Shown: one piece after another, positions 1 through 8,353 of the stretch
Position numbering within the stretch: the first letter of the stretch is position 1
How the letters are laid out: every line of letters begins with the position of its first letter
Origin: Streptomyces malaysiense
Lineage (GTDB): Bacteria > Actinomycetota > Actinomycetes > Streptomycetales > Streptomycetaceae
Length of the DNA stretch: 64,000 nt
Direction of reading: 5' to 3'
Assembly (NCBI RefSeq): GCF_000980885.2
Contig: NZ_LBDA02000019.1
Span: 124,001-188,000 of the forward strand
Program-made: the position numbers and the translations under genes
The notes under the pieces: generated by a model
Database searches by the model: none
Told to the model about the DNA's origin: nothing
The model's input: the letters and a program-made list of their open reading frames with translations, nothing else

Positions 1-468
1 CGGAACCCGTGGAGCGAGATCGTGCCCGGCCTGTGGATGGGCGGGCACGAGTACCGGGGGCGTACGGGACGGCTGGAGACGGCCGTCGTACGGGACGAGT
101 TCGACGTGGTGCAGTCGCTGCTGCGGCTGCCGGGCCACGGCCCGGACGCGGGCGTCGAGCACCGGGTGTGGCCGATACCGGACGGACCGCTGGACGGGAC
201 GCAGCTCGCCGGGGTGATCAGGCTGGCGCGGGCGGCGAACGAGGCGCTGGACGCGGGCCGCCGGGTGCTGGTGCGCTGCTACCACGGGTACAACCGCTCG
301 GGCCTGGTCGTGGCGCACGCGCTGGTCCAGCGGGGTGGCGCGCCGGACGAGGCCGTCCGGCTGATCCGGGCCCGCCGCTCGGCGTGGGCGCTGCACAACG
401 AGCTGTTCGTGGCGTACCTGCGCGCGGGTCTGCATACCGTCCGGCTCGTCGAGGAACTGGCCGAGTAG
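1..468 (+). CDS. Dual-specificity-like protein tyrosine phosphatase, 5' end cut by window
   Basis: The frame is open from base 1, so the true start lies just upstream; the internal GTG at 22 would cut into a conserved-looking N-terminus (W-S-E-I-V-P-G-L-W-M-G-G). The signature CX5R loop, CYHGYNRSG, begins at the Cys codon at 277, with the general-acid region expected upstream. The family removes phosphate from Tyr/Ser/Thr residues through a Cys-phosphate intermediate, in the cytosol. It ends 128 bp before a lipoprotein gene on the same strand and may or may not be in its operon. The substrate cannot be told. Identity as a PTP-fold protein is firm; physiological role is unknown. Confidence 0.85.
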   Translation, partial: RNPWSEIVPGLWMGGHEYRGRTGRLETAVVRDEFDVVQSLLRLPGHGPDAGVEHRVWPIPDGPLDGTQLAGVIRLARAANEALDAGRRVLVRCYHGYNRSGLVVAHALVQRGGAPDEAVRLIRARRSAWALHNELFVAYLRAGLHTVRLVEELAE

Positions 469-596
469 CCTCTCTGTCCCGGCACCCGGAGCCGGGACGT
501 GCGGATCAGGTGCACAGAACGGACGAAAAGGGGCTTCCTTGGAATCTATGTGCATACTGGCCTACTGACCTGCAAAACCATCGCCCCTGGAGCATC

Positions 597-1343
597 GTGC
601 CCGTCCGTCGCCCTGTGCGCACCGCCTTCGCCGCGGCCGCCGTCGCCCTGCTGTCGGCGACGGCGGCGGCCTGCGGGGACGCCGGGGAGCTGCAGAGCGC
701 CGGGCCGGCCCAGACCGCGGACGGCCCCGCCAAGCTCTGGCCCGACCTGCGCCCGGCATCCAGCCCGGCCTATCCGTACGACGTGGCCACCAGGGAGACC
801 GTCAAGGGTCTGACCGTGCCCGGCGGCGACATACGCCGGATCGATCCGGTGGACATCGTCGAGGCGGAGCTGAAGGCGCACCCCACCGACTACGGGTCCA
901 AGGGGGCGTTCCACGGGACCGTGGACCGGGTGAAGGACTGCCGCGCGGGCGGCGACCGGGCGCTGTGCCCGCTGCTCAAGCCGTACTACCGGGACCTCAC
1001 CGGCGACGGGCGGCCCGACCTCACCCTCGGTTTCCGGCTCTACCCGACCAACCAGACGGCGGTCCGGGTCTACACCGTCGAGGGCAGCCACCTGGTGCAG
1101 GTGCTGGCCGACAACGACGCGATCCTCGGCGTGGAGCTGGCCGGGCGCGCGCTGATCGAGCGCAACCCGGCGGACATCTCCGGCTACGAGTACCGCACCA
1201 CCTGGGAGTGGGACCCCGGCCAGCGCGCGATGGTGTTCTCCCGCGACGAGTACCTGCACACCGGCGCGGGCCGCCGTGTCCACAGGGCGGGCCCCTCCCC
1301 GCGCCCGTCCGCCTCCCCCGCCGCCTACCCGAGCGCGCCATGA
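597..1343 (+). CDS. CseA-like cell-surface lipoprotein
   Basis: A 248-residue secreted protein. The GTG at 597 gives a classic lipoprotein signal: Arg-rich n-region (VRRPVR), hydrophobic stretch and a cleavage site TAAAC, with Cys26 as the lipidated residue. Longer upstream extensions of the frame read as out-of-frame phosphatase DNA and were discarded. The body contains PYYRDLTGDGRPDL and YEYRTTWEWD segments that resemble the CseA lipoprotein of the Streptomyces sigE cell-envelope stress system as I remember it. The stop overlaps the start of the following sensor kinase by ATGA, so the two are translationally coupled. I infer that it modulates the kinase at the membrane. It ends in a Pro/Ser/Ala-rich tail. 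Confidence 0.8.
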   Translation: MPVRRPVRTAFAAAAVALLSATAAACGDAGELQSAGPAQTADGPAKLWPDLRPASSPAYPYDVATRETVKGLTVPGGDIRRIDPVDIVEAELKAHPTDYGSKGAFHGTVDRVKDCRAGGDRALCPLLKPYYRDLTGDGRPDLTLGFRLYPTNQTAVRVYTVEGSHLVQVLADNDAILGVELAGRALIERNPADISGYEYRTTWEWDPGQRAMVFSRDEYLHTGAGRRVHRAGPSPRPSASPAAYPSAP

Positions 1344-2596
1344 GGCTGCTGCTGGCCCGCTGGGCCGGGCCCCTCGCCGTACGGGCGGCCGGGTTCATCA
1401 TCGTGATGTGCTGCGCGCTGGCCGCGCTGCTCGGCGTGCTCGTGCACGTCTCGGTGACCGACCAGACCGTCGGCCAGGCCCGCGACCTCGCGCTGTCCCG
1501 GCTCGCGGACGCCACCCGCGCCTACGAGGCCGGGGACACCCTGCTGCCCAGTGCCGGGGTCGACCCGGAGGGGCTGCCGGACTCGCTGCGCACGCTCGCG
1601 GCCTCCGGGCGGCGCGGCACCATGGTGTCCAGGCACCGGGGGCGGCCGACCATGTGGGCGGCGGGCCCCGTCCAGGGGCACCGGGCGCTCGCCGTGGAGA
1701 TCGACTACTCGCAGCAGTCCGGGACCATCGCCGGGCTCGACACCTCGATCCTGTGGTCCTCCGCGCTCGCCATCGGCGCGACCGTGCTGGTCGGTGTGTT
1801 CGCCGTGTCGCGGGTGACCCGGCGGCTGCACGGCACGGCGCGGGTGGCCCGCCGGATCAGCGCGGGCGATCTGGACGCACGGGTCGACGACCCGCGCACG
1901 AAGGACCCGGGCCGCCCCCAGGACGAGGTGGCCGCGGTGGCCGCCGCGCTGGACTCGATGGCCTCCTCGCTCCAGGGCAAGCTGCTCAGCGAGCAGCGGT
2001 TCACCGCGGACGTGGCGCACGAGCTGCGGACCCCGCTCACCGGGCTGCACGCGGCGGCGGAACTGCTGCCGCCCGGACGGCCCACGGAACTGGTGCGGGA
2101 CCGGGTGGCGGCGCTGCGCACGCTCACCGAGGACCTGCTGGAGATCTCCCGGCTGGACAGCGGGCGGGAGCGGCTGGAGGCCGACGCCGAGGAGCTGGGG
2201 GCGCTCGCCGAGCGGGTGGTGCGGGGCTCGGGGACGGACACCGAGGTGCGGGTCGTACGGGACGCACTGGTGGAGACGGACCGGCGGCGCCTGGAGCGGG
2301 TGCTGGGGAACCTGGTGGCCAACGCGCACAAGCACGGGGCGGCGCCGGTGCGGCTCACGGTGCACGGGCCGGTGGTGACCGTACGGGACCACGGGGACGG
2401 GTATCCGGAGTACCTGGTCGCGCACGGGCCGCAGCGGTTCCGCACCGAGGGCGGGGCGAAGGGGCACGGGCTCGGGCTGACCATCGCGGTGGGGCAGGCG
2501 GAGGTGCTGGGGGCGCGGCTGTCGTTCCGGAACGCGGTGGACGGGGGCGCGGTGGCGACGCTCGTCCTGCCGGTCGCTTCGCCGCAGACGCCGTAG
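1340..2596 (+). CDS. Sensor histidine kinase (HAMP, HisKA, HATPase_c)
   Basis: A 418-residue membrane kinase. There is a transmembrane segment at about residues 15-38, an extracytoplasmic region of about 95 residues, a second transmembrane segment at about 132-155, then HAMP. The H box is DVAHELRTPLTG with phospho-acceptor His227, followed by an N-box-like NLVANAHKHG and a glycine box KGHGLGLTIA near the C-terminus. The D box is atypical (VRDHGDGYPE). It overlaps the upstream lipoprotein by ATGA. No response regulator adjoins it in this window, so its partner is either encoded elsewhere or upstream of the phosphatase. The lipoprotein-kinase arrangement recalls cseA/cseC, but the cognate regulator gene is not between them. 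Confidence 0.88.
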   Translation: MRLLLARWAGPLAVRAAGFIIVMCCALAALLGVLVHVSVTDQTVGQARDLALSRLADATRAYEAGDTLLPSAGVDPEGLPDSLRTLAASGRRGTMVSRHRGRPTMWAAGPVQGHRALAVEIDYSQQSGTIAGLDTSILWSSALAIGATVLVGVFAVSRVTRRLHGTARVARRISAGDLDARVDDPRTKDPGRPQDEVAAVAAALDSMASSLQGKLLSEQRFTADVAHELRTPLTGLHAAAELLPPGRPTELVRDRVAALRTLTEDLLEISRLDSGRERLEADAEELGALAERVVRGSGTDTEVRVVRDALVETDRRRLERVLGNLVANAHKHGAAPVRLTVHGPVVTVRDHGDGYPEYLVAHGPQRFRTEGGAKGHGLGLTIAVGQAEVLGARLSFRNAVDGGAVATLVLPVASPQTP

Positions 2597-2615
2597 GAAC
2601 CGGGCGGCCCGGTTC
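2597..2615 (+). terminator. Hairpin directly after the sensor kinase stop
   Basis: A perfect 8-bp stem (GAACCGGG / CCCGGTTC) with a 3-nt loop begins at the base after the TAG. No T-tract follows, as is usual in Streptomyces. It probably separates the kinase from the SEDS gene. Confidence 0.55.
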
Positions 2616-2747
2616 GCCGGCGGGTGCCCGGCCGCACGCGGCCCCTCGCGCCCAGGTGGCCGGATCGCCGTGGGGGAACGCGGCCCCGCGGCCCTTCAGG
2701 GCGCGTTGTAGTGCGGTGAAATAGTCTGCTTTAGGTAGGTTCGCGGT

Positions 2748-4109
2748 ATGACCGACGCCGGAACCGCCGCGGCGACGGCCCAGGCCGCCGTACCCGTCGC
2801 CCGGCTGCCCCGGCGCCGCGGCATCGAGCTCGCGCTGATCGTGCTGGCCGTCACGCTGTCGGTGTACGGCTACTGCGCCGTGGGGCTGGCCCGGTCCGGG
2901 CGGGTGCCGCCGGGTGCGCTGGCGTACGGGGCCGGGCTCGGGGTGCTCGCGCTGCTCGCCCATCTCGCCGTACGGCTGCGCGCGCCGTACGCCGATCCGC
3001 TGCCGCTGCCCATCGGGGTGCTGCTCAACGGGCTCGGCCTGGTGCTGATCTACCGGCTGGACCTGGAGACACCGGGCGACCGGGCCGCCCCCGCCCAGTT
3101 GGTGTGGTCGGCGCTCGGGGTGGCCCTGTTCATCGTCGTCGTCCTGCTGCTGCGCGACCACCGGCTGCTCCAGCGCTACTCCTACGTGTGCGTGGTCGCC
3201 GCGCTCGTCCTGCTGCTCCTGCCGAGTCTCTTCCCGGCGGTGAACGGCGCCCGGATCTGGATCCGGATCGCCGGGTTCTCCATCCAGCCCGGCGAGTTCG
3301 CGAAGGTGCTGCTGGCGGTGTTCTTCGCCGCGTACCTCGCCGCCAACCGCAACGCGCTCGCGTACACCGGCCGCCGGATCTGGCGGATGCAGTTCCCGAC
3401 CGGCCGGGTGCTCGGGCCGATCGTGACGATCTGGCTGCTCAGCGTCGGGGTGCTGGTCCTGGAACGGGACCTCGGCACCTCGCTGCTGTTCTTCGGGCTG
3501 TTCGTGGTGCTGCTCTACGTCGCGACCGGGCGCACCGGCTGGATCGCGGTGGGGCTGGTGCTCGCCGTGCTGGGCGCGGTGGCCGTCGGCCGGGTGGAGC
3601 CGCATGTGGGCGGCCGGATCGCGGACTGGCTGCACCCGTTCGCCACCATCGAGGCCGGACGAGGTCCCAACCAGCTGTCCCAGTCGCTGTTCGCGTTCGC
3701 GGCGGGCGGGCTGCTGGGCACCGGGCTCGGGCTCGGGCACTCGGTGCTCATCGGCTTCGCCACGAAGTCGGACTTCATCCTGGCCACGGCCGGCGAGGAG
3801 CTGGGCCTGGTGGGCCTGGCGGCGATCATCCTGCTGTACGCGCTGCTGGTGGAGCGCGGCTACCGGGCGGGCCTCGCGCTGCGCGAGCCGTTCGGGCGGC
3901 TGCTCGCGGTGGGGCTCGCCTCGATCCTGGCGCTCCAGGTGTTCGTGATCGCGGGCGGGGTCACCGGGCTGATCCCGCTGACCGGCATGGCGATGCCCTT
4001 CCTCGCCCAGGGCGGCTCCTCGGTGGTCACCAACTGGGCGATCGTCGCCCTGCTGATCCGGGTGAGCGACTCGGCGCGCAGCCAGTACGACGGCAGGGAG
4101 GCGCCGTGA
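2748..4109 (+). CDS. SEDS-family peptidoglycan glycosyltransferase (FtsW/RodA/SpoVE)
   Basis: A 453-residue polytopic membrane protein with about ten transmembrane segments. It polymerises lipid II into glycan strands together with a class B penicillin-binding protein. Family marks are NGARIWIRIAGFSIQPGEFAK and KSDFILATAGEELGLVG in the extracellular loops (the Glu/Asp-rich loop) and PLTGMAMPFLAQGGSS near the C-terminus. The ATG at 2748 gives a short Ala-rich cytoplasmic tail before the first membrane segment. Its stop overlaps the GTG of the PBP gene (GTGA), so the SEDS-bPBP pair is made together. Streptomyces has several such pairs; this one lies outside the dcw cluster, so a role in elongation or sporulation wall synthesis rather than general division is inferred. 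Confidence 0.92.
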   Translation: MTDAGTAAATAQAAVPVARLPRRRGIELALIVLAVTLSVYGYCAVGLARSGRVPPGALAYGAGLGVLALLAHLAVRLRAPYADPLPLPIGVLLNGLGLVLIYRLDLETPGDRAAPAQLVWSALGVALFIVVVLLLRDHRLLQRYSYVCVVAALVLLLLPSLFPAVNGARIWIRIAGFSIQPGEFAKVLLAVFFAAYLAANRNALAYTGRRIWRMQFPTGRVLGPIVTIWLLSVGVLVLERDLGTSLLFFGLFVVLLYVATGRTGWIAVGLVLAVLGAVAVGRVEPHVGGRIADWLHPFATIEAGRGPNQLSQSLFAFAAGGLLGTGLGLGHSVLIGFATKSDFILATAGEELGLVGLAAIILLYALLVERGYRAGLALREPFGRLLAVGLASILALQVFVIAGGVTGLIPLTGMAMPFLAQGGSSVVTNWAIVALLIRVSDSARSQYDGREAP

Positions 4110-5620
4110 GACGGAATCCGGTGGGCGAGTACACGGGCATGGGCGGCGAGGGCGGGCGGCCGATGGCCCGGTACATCCGGCACGCGTGCGCGTTCTGCAC
4201 CCTGCTGCTCGCGGCGCTGCTGGTGAACGCGGCCCGGGTGCAGCTCGTCCAGGCCGGCGACTACACCGGCAACCCGGCCAACCGCCGCGCGGCCATCGCC
4301 CGTTACCAGCAGCCGCGCGGCGACATCCTGGTCGGCGGCAAGCCGGTCACCGGCTCCGTGGACACCCATGAGCAGCTGCGCTACGAACGCTCCTACCAGG
4401 ACGGCCCGTTGTACGCCCCGGTGACCGGCTTCGCCTCCCAGTCGTACGGCACCACCTTCCTGGAGCACGCCGAGGACGGGGTGCTCTCCGGTACCGACCC
4501 GATGCTCGCGCCGCTGCCGCTCTGGAACGACCTGACGCGCAGCCTCGATCCGGGCGGGAACGTCGTGACGACCCTCGACCGGGCGGCGCAGGAGGCGGCT
4601 TACCGGGGACTCGGCGGCCGCAAGGGCGCGGTGGCCGCGATCGACCCCTCGACCGGGCGCATCCTGGCGCTGGTGACGAGCCCGTCGTACGATCCGGCCC
4701 AGCTCTCCGGCAACGCCGAGTCGGTGGCCTCCGCGTGGGCGCGGCTCAACGGCGACCCGGACAAGCCGATGCTCAACCGGGCGGTACGGCAGACCTATCC
4801 GCCGGGTTCCACGTTCAAGGTGGTCACCGCGGCGGCGGCACTGGACGCGGGTGTGGTCACCGACCCGGACGCGCGCACCGACTCCCCCGACCCCTACCGG
4901 CTGCCCGGCACCCGCACCCGGCTGACCAACGAGGCCGACGGCTGCGCGGACACCTCGCTGCGGGACGCCTTCGAGTGGTCCTGCAACACGGTCTTCGCCA
5001 AGCTGGGCGTGGACGTCGGAGTGCGGGACATGACGGCCATGGCGGAGGCGTTCGGGTTCAACGACGACGAGGTGCGGGTGCCCTTCCCGGTCGCGCCCAG
5101 TACCTTCGACCCGCACGTGGACAAGGCCCAGTTGGCGCTCTCCTCGATCGGGCAGTACAACACCCGCGCCACCCCGCTCCAGATGGCGATGGTCGCGGCG
5201 GCCGTCGCCGACGACGGGCGGCTGCGCACGCCCTACCTGGTGGAGCGGACGACGCGGCACGACGGCGAGACGGTCTCGGGGAGCGGGACGCACCCGGTGC
5301 GCCAGGTCATGCGCCCGTACACGGCCGAGCAGTTGAAGGAGCTGATGACCGGGGTGGTGCGGGAGGGCACCGGCACCCAGGCCGCGATCCCCGGTGCCGT
5401 CGTCGGCGGCAAGACCGGCACCGCGCAGCACGGTGTGGGCAACACCGGTCTGCCGTACGCCTGGTTCGTCTCCTGGGCGCGGGACCAGGACGCGGTGGAG
5501 CCGGCGGTCGCGGTCGCGGTGGTGGTGGAGGACGCCTCGGCGGACCGGGGCGAGATCAGCGGCGGGGGTGACGCCGCGCCGATCGCCCGGGACGTGATGC
5601 GGGCGGTGCTCGGCCGGTGA
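4106..5620 (+). CDS. Class B penicillin-binding protein (PbpA-type transpeptidase)
   Basis: A 504-residue D,D-transpeptidase that cross-links peptidoglycan outside the membrane. The GTG at 4106 overlaps the SEDS stop. A single membrane anchor lies at about residues 26-44 (FCTLLLAALLVNAARVQLV), followed by a small dimerisation domain and the transpeptidase domain. The three active-site motifs are all present: STFK with nucleophilic Ser near 235, SCN near 292, and KTGT near 436. The catalytic apparatus therefore looks intact. Partnering with the upstream SEDS protein follows from overlap and from family knowledge. Confidence 0.93.
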   Translation: MRRNPVGEYTGMGGEGGRPMARYIRHACAFCTLLLAALLVNAARVQLVQAGDYTGNPANRRAAIARYQQPRGDILVGGKPVTGSVDTHEQLRYERSYQDGPLYAPVTGFASQSYGTTFLEHAEDGVLSGTDPMLAPLPLWNDLTRSLDPGGNVVTTLDRAAQEAAYRGLGGRKGAVAAIDPSTGRILALVTSPSYDPAQLSGNAESVASAWARLNGDPDKPMLNRAVRQTYPPGSTFKVVTAAAALDAGVVTDPDARTDSPDPYRLPGTRTRLTNEADGCADTSLRDAFEWSCNTVFAKLGVDVGVRDMTAMAEAFGFNDDEVRVPFPVAPSTFDPHVDKAQLALSSIGQYNTRATPLQMAMVAAAVADDGRLRTPYLVERTTRHDGETVSGSGTHPVRQVMRPYTAEQLKELMTGVVREGTGTQAAIPGAVVGGKTGTAQHGVGNTGLPYAWFVSWARDQDAVEPAVAVAVVVEDASADRGEISGGGDAAPIARDVMRAVLGR

Positions 5621-5664
5621 GACGGGGCTGCCGCGGGCGCCCGTCATCTCCATAGGGTGCGACC

Positions 5665-6150
5665 ATGACGGATACCGCACCCGCGTACGAACTGGCCCAG
5701 GTCAACATCGCCCGCCTCAAACACCCGCTGGAATCGGCTGAGTTGAAGGACTTCGTCGACGGACTCGACCCGGTGAACGCGGTCGCCGACGCCTCGGACG
5801 GCTTCGTGTGGCGGCTGCGGGGCGACTCCGGCAACGCGACCGACGTCCCGGTGCTCGGGGACGAGTGGATGATCGTCAACATGTCGGTGTGGCGGGACCC
5901 GGAGGCGCTGGAAGCGTTCATGTACCGGGGCCTGCACCGGGAGTTGCTGGCCCGGCGCAGGGAGTTCTTCGAGCGGCTCCAGGAGGCGGTGACCGCACTG
6001 TGGTGGGTGCCGGCCGGCCACCGCCCGGCGGTCGCCGAGGCGGAGGACCGGCTGCTGCACCTGAGGGCGCACGGCCCGACGCCGTACGCCTTCACGCTGC
6101 GGGCGCCCTTCGCGCCCGGGGAGGCGGCGGCGGTCAGCCGATCGGCTTGA
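5665..6150 (+). CDS. DUF3291 family protein
   Basis: A 161-residue soluble protein, YELAQVNIARLKHPLES at the start and ALWWVPAGHRPAVAEAEDRL later, the latter typical of DUF3291 proteins related to the dimeric alpha-beta barrel monooxygenase fold. No catalytic residues are assigned in the family, so no function is proposed. The gene starts 44 bp after the PBP stop and could be read through from it. Its last 17 bases overlap the end of the convergent gene on the other strand. Confidence 0.8.
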   Translation: MTDTAPAYELAQVNIARLKHPLESAELKDFVDGLDPVNAVADASDGFVWRLRGDSGNATDVPVLGDEWMIVNMSVWRDPEALEAFMYRGLHRELLARRREFFERLQEAVTALWWVPAGHRPAVAEAEDRLLHLRAHGPTPYAFTLRAPFAPGEAAAVSRSA

Positions 6151-7033
6151 CCGCCTCGGAGCGGACCTGGAGGGTCTGCCTGGCGAGCGCCGCCAGGTCG
6201 ACCTGAGAGGGGTCCTGCGACATGGCGCCCATGTCCACGACGGCGATCGTGGCGGCCGTGTTGCCGTCGGCCCAGGCGCAGGAGGGCATGGTGATCTTCG
6301 TGCCGGCGTGGTCCTGGACCAGCACCTCACAGCTGATGGTGATGCCCAGGTCGAAGTCCTTGGCGGGTACGGCGACCGTGGTGCCGGCGCTCTCGGCACC
6401 GCCCTTCATCATGTTCCGGCGGATCTGGTCCGTGTCCTTGAGCCGGCCGTACATGCCCGACACCACCAGGTTGCCCTTGGTCACGTCACCGCCCAGGGTG
6501 TACGTACCCACCACGGCGTGGACGTCCTTGGCGTTCCAGGAGGAGTCCGCCTCGCTCTCGATCGCCTGGCCGTCGGCACCGGAGAGGTCCTTGTCGAACG
6601 CGTACTTCCCGTCGAGCAGCGTCTTGGGCAGCGTCAGCTCCTCCTTGGCGTCGGGGAAGGTGGTCGCCGCCTTGTAGCCGATCGCGCCCAGCGCGACCAC
6701 ACCGCCCACGATCAGCACGACGGCACCGCCGACGATCCCGAGGATCAGGCCGACCCGGCTCTTCTTCGGGGGCGGCGGCACGACGGGCGGCATGCCGCCC
6801 CAGCCCTGGTACGGCGGCTGCTGCGGGCCCCCGGGCTGGGGACCCTGCTGGGGGTACGGCGAGCCCCCGTACGGACCGGGGTTCTGCGGCTGGGGCTGCC
6901 CGTAGGGGGACTGCTGCCCGTAAGGGGGCTGTTGACCGTAGGGGGACTGCTGGCCGTAAGGAGGCTGCTGGCCGTAAGGGGAACCGGGCTGGTTCGGGTA
7001 CGGCGGCTGCTGCGGCGACGGAGGCATGGACAC
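6134..7033 (-). CDS. Pro/Gln/Tyr-rich single-pass membrane protein
   Basis: A 299-residue protein. Residues 1-90 are low complexity, built on repeated PYGQQ(P/S) units, ending in a proline run and KKSR; one transmembrane helix spans about 94-122 (VGLILGIVGGAVVLIVGG); the remaining 175 residues should lie outside the cell. The architecture is common in actinobacterial envelope proteins and gives no specific activity. The GTG at 7033 or the ATG at 7027 are both possible starts; neither has a clear ribosome site. It lies 86 bp downstream of the ferritin-like gene on the same strand, so possible co-transcription. The repeat part is coded by tandem 15-bp-like DNA units at about 6900-6985. Confidence 0.8.
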   Translation of the reverse strand: MSMPPSPQQPPYPNQPGSPYGQQPPYGQQSPYGQQPPYGQQSPYGQPQPQNPGPYGGSPYPQQGPQPGGPQQPPYQGWGGMPPVVPPPPKKSRVGLILGIVGGAVVLIVGGVVALGAIGYKAATTFPDAKEELTLPKTLLDGKYAFDKDLSGADGQAIESEADSSWNAKDVHAVVGTYTLGGDVTKGNLVVSGMYGRLKDTDQIRRNMMKGGAESAGTTVAVPAKDFDLGITISCEVLVQDHAGTKITMPSCAWADGNTAATIAVVDMGAMSQDPSQVDLAALARQTLQVRSEAVKPIG

Positions 7034-7119
7034 GCCAGCACGCTACTGCACGGGGGTGAACGGCCGGGCACCGAGTCGGCGCCCGGCCCGCCGCGCTCCC
7101 CCGAGTCCCCGGGGCCCGC

Positions 7120-8229
7120 TCAGCCCTCCTCCGCTCCCGCCTCGATCGCCTCCCCCACCTCCGCGACCCGCGCCCGCTCCTCCCGTGCGAAGCGCCGCGC
7201 GTCCAGCTGGTCGGCCAGTTCCTCGTCCTCGGCCATCAGCCGCTCCAGGTCCACGTCGCCCAGCTCCAGCACGCCGAGGTCGACGTACGCCCGCTTGAGC
7301 CGCTCGCCCCACAGGCCGATGTCCTTGACGCAGGGCACGATGCGGCTGAACAGCAGCTTGCGGAAGAGCTGGAGGAACTCGGTGTGTTCGGTGAGTTCCT
7401 CGGCCTCGGCGCGGGGGATGCCGAAGTTCTCCAGCACCTCCACGCCGCGCAGCCGGTCGCGCATCAGATAGCAGCCCTCGACGACGAACTCCTCGCGCTC
7501 GCGCAGTTCGGCGTCGGTGAGCTGCTTGTAGTAGTCGCGCAGCGCCATCCGGCCGAAGGCCACGTGCCGGGCCTCGTCCTGCATGACGTACGTGAGGATC
7601 TGCCGGGGCAGCGGCTTGTCGGTGGTGTCCCGGATCAGGCCGAAGGCGGCGAGCGCCAGCCCCTCGATGAGCACCTGCATGCCGAGGTAGGGCATGTCCC
7701 AGCGGCTGTCGCGCAGGGTGTCGCCCAGCAGCGACCGCAGGCTGTCGTTGATCGGGTAGACGAGCCCGACCTTCTCCTCCAGGAACCGGCTGTAGATCTC
7801 GGCGTGCCGGGCCTCGTCCATGGTCTGGGTCGCGGAGTAGAACTTGGCGTCCAGGTCGGGCACCGACTCCACGATCCGGGCCGCGCAGATCATCGCGCCC
7901 TGCTCGCCGTGCAGGAACTGGCTGAACTGCCAGGAGGCGAAGTGCCGGCGCAGCTCGCCCCTGTCGCGCTCGCTCATCCGGTCCCAGTACGGCGTCCCGT
8001 ACAGGGCGGTCGCCTCGTCGGGGGTGCCGAGCACGTCGTGGGGATCGACCTCCAGATCCCAGTCGATGCGCCGGGTGGCGTCCCACTGCTTGTCCTTGCC
8101 CTTCTGATACAGGGCCAGCAGCCGCTCGCGGCCGTCGTCGTACTCCCAGCTGAACCGGGCCGCGCCGGACGCGGGCACCTGCCAGGTGGGCTCTCCGGGT
8201 TCGTTGGCGTACAGCTCATGGGTGGACAT
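7120..8229 (-). CDS. Ferritin-like di-iron protein (ribonucleotide-reductase R2-like fold)
   Basis: A 369-residue protein. Metal ligands are visible in two helix pairs: HGEQGAM and DEARHAEIY in the first half (about residues 105-150), then GLALAAF and DEARHVAFG in the second. This duplicated E...ExxH pattern is that of the ferritin-like/R2-like di-iron fold. The ATG at 8229 was chosen over a 12-residue extension because it gives MSTHELYANEPGEP and leaves room for the promoter. It is divergent from an AurF-type gene and the two share LYGTPxWxRMSE, so they look like distant paralogues. The substrate is unknown; an oxygen-activating role is inferred. The C-terminal 60 residues are Glu/Arg-rich and charged. 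Confidence 0.83.
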   Translation of the reverse strand: MSTHELYANEPGEPTWQVPASGAARFSWEYDDGRERLLALYQKGKDKQWDATRRIDWDLEVDPHDVLGTPDEATALYGTPYWDRMSERDRGELRRHFASWQFSQFLHGEQGAMICAARIVESVPDLDAKFYSATQTMDEARHAEIYSRFLEEKVGLVYPINDSLRSLLGDTLRDSRWDMPYLGMQVLIEGLALAAFGLIRDTTDKPLPRQILTYVMQDEARHVAFGRMALRDYYKQLTDAELREREEFVVEGCYLMRDRLRGVEVLENFGIPRAEAEELTEHTEFLQLFRKLLFSRIVPCVKDIGLWGERLKRAYVDLGVLELGDVDLERLMAEDEELADQLDARRFAREERARVAEVGEAIEAGAEEG

Positions 8230-8353
8230 ATCTCGCAGGCTCACACGTAGACGCGAAGTCAACAAGTCATGCGCAGGGGATTGACGCCCTTACTGACAGG
8301 CAGTCTCATAAGTTACCGGACGACATACCCCCGGGTAACGAGGTGAGGGAGCC
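8230..8353. promoter_or_regulatory. Divergent promoter between two di-iron genes
   Basis: This 124-bp gap must hold both divergent promoters. On the + strand TTGACG at 8281-8286 could be a -35 element for the AurF-type gene. The downstream stretch around 8306-8316 (TCATAAGTTAC) is locally AT-rich. AAGTTAC recurs about 20 bp before the TetR gene at 10771, so it might form part of a TetR operator. Confidence 0.35.

Noticed and set aside
9..596. Upstream extension of the lipoprotein frame through the phosphatase gene
   Set aside because: The extension is Arg/Gly/Ala noise in another frame of the phosphatase. The GTG at 597 gives a correct lipoprotein signal.
6860..6990. Possible CRISPR-like direct repeats
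   Set aside because: The repeats are coding PYGQQ units without spacers; no cas genes exist in the window.
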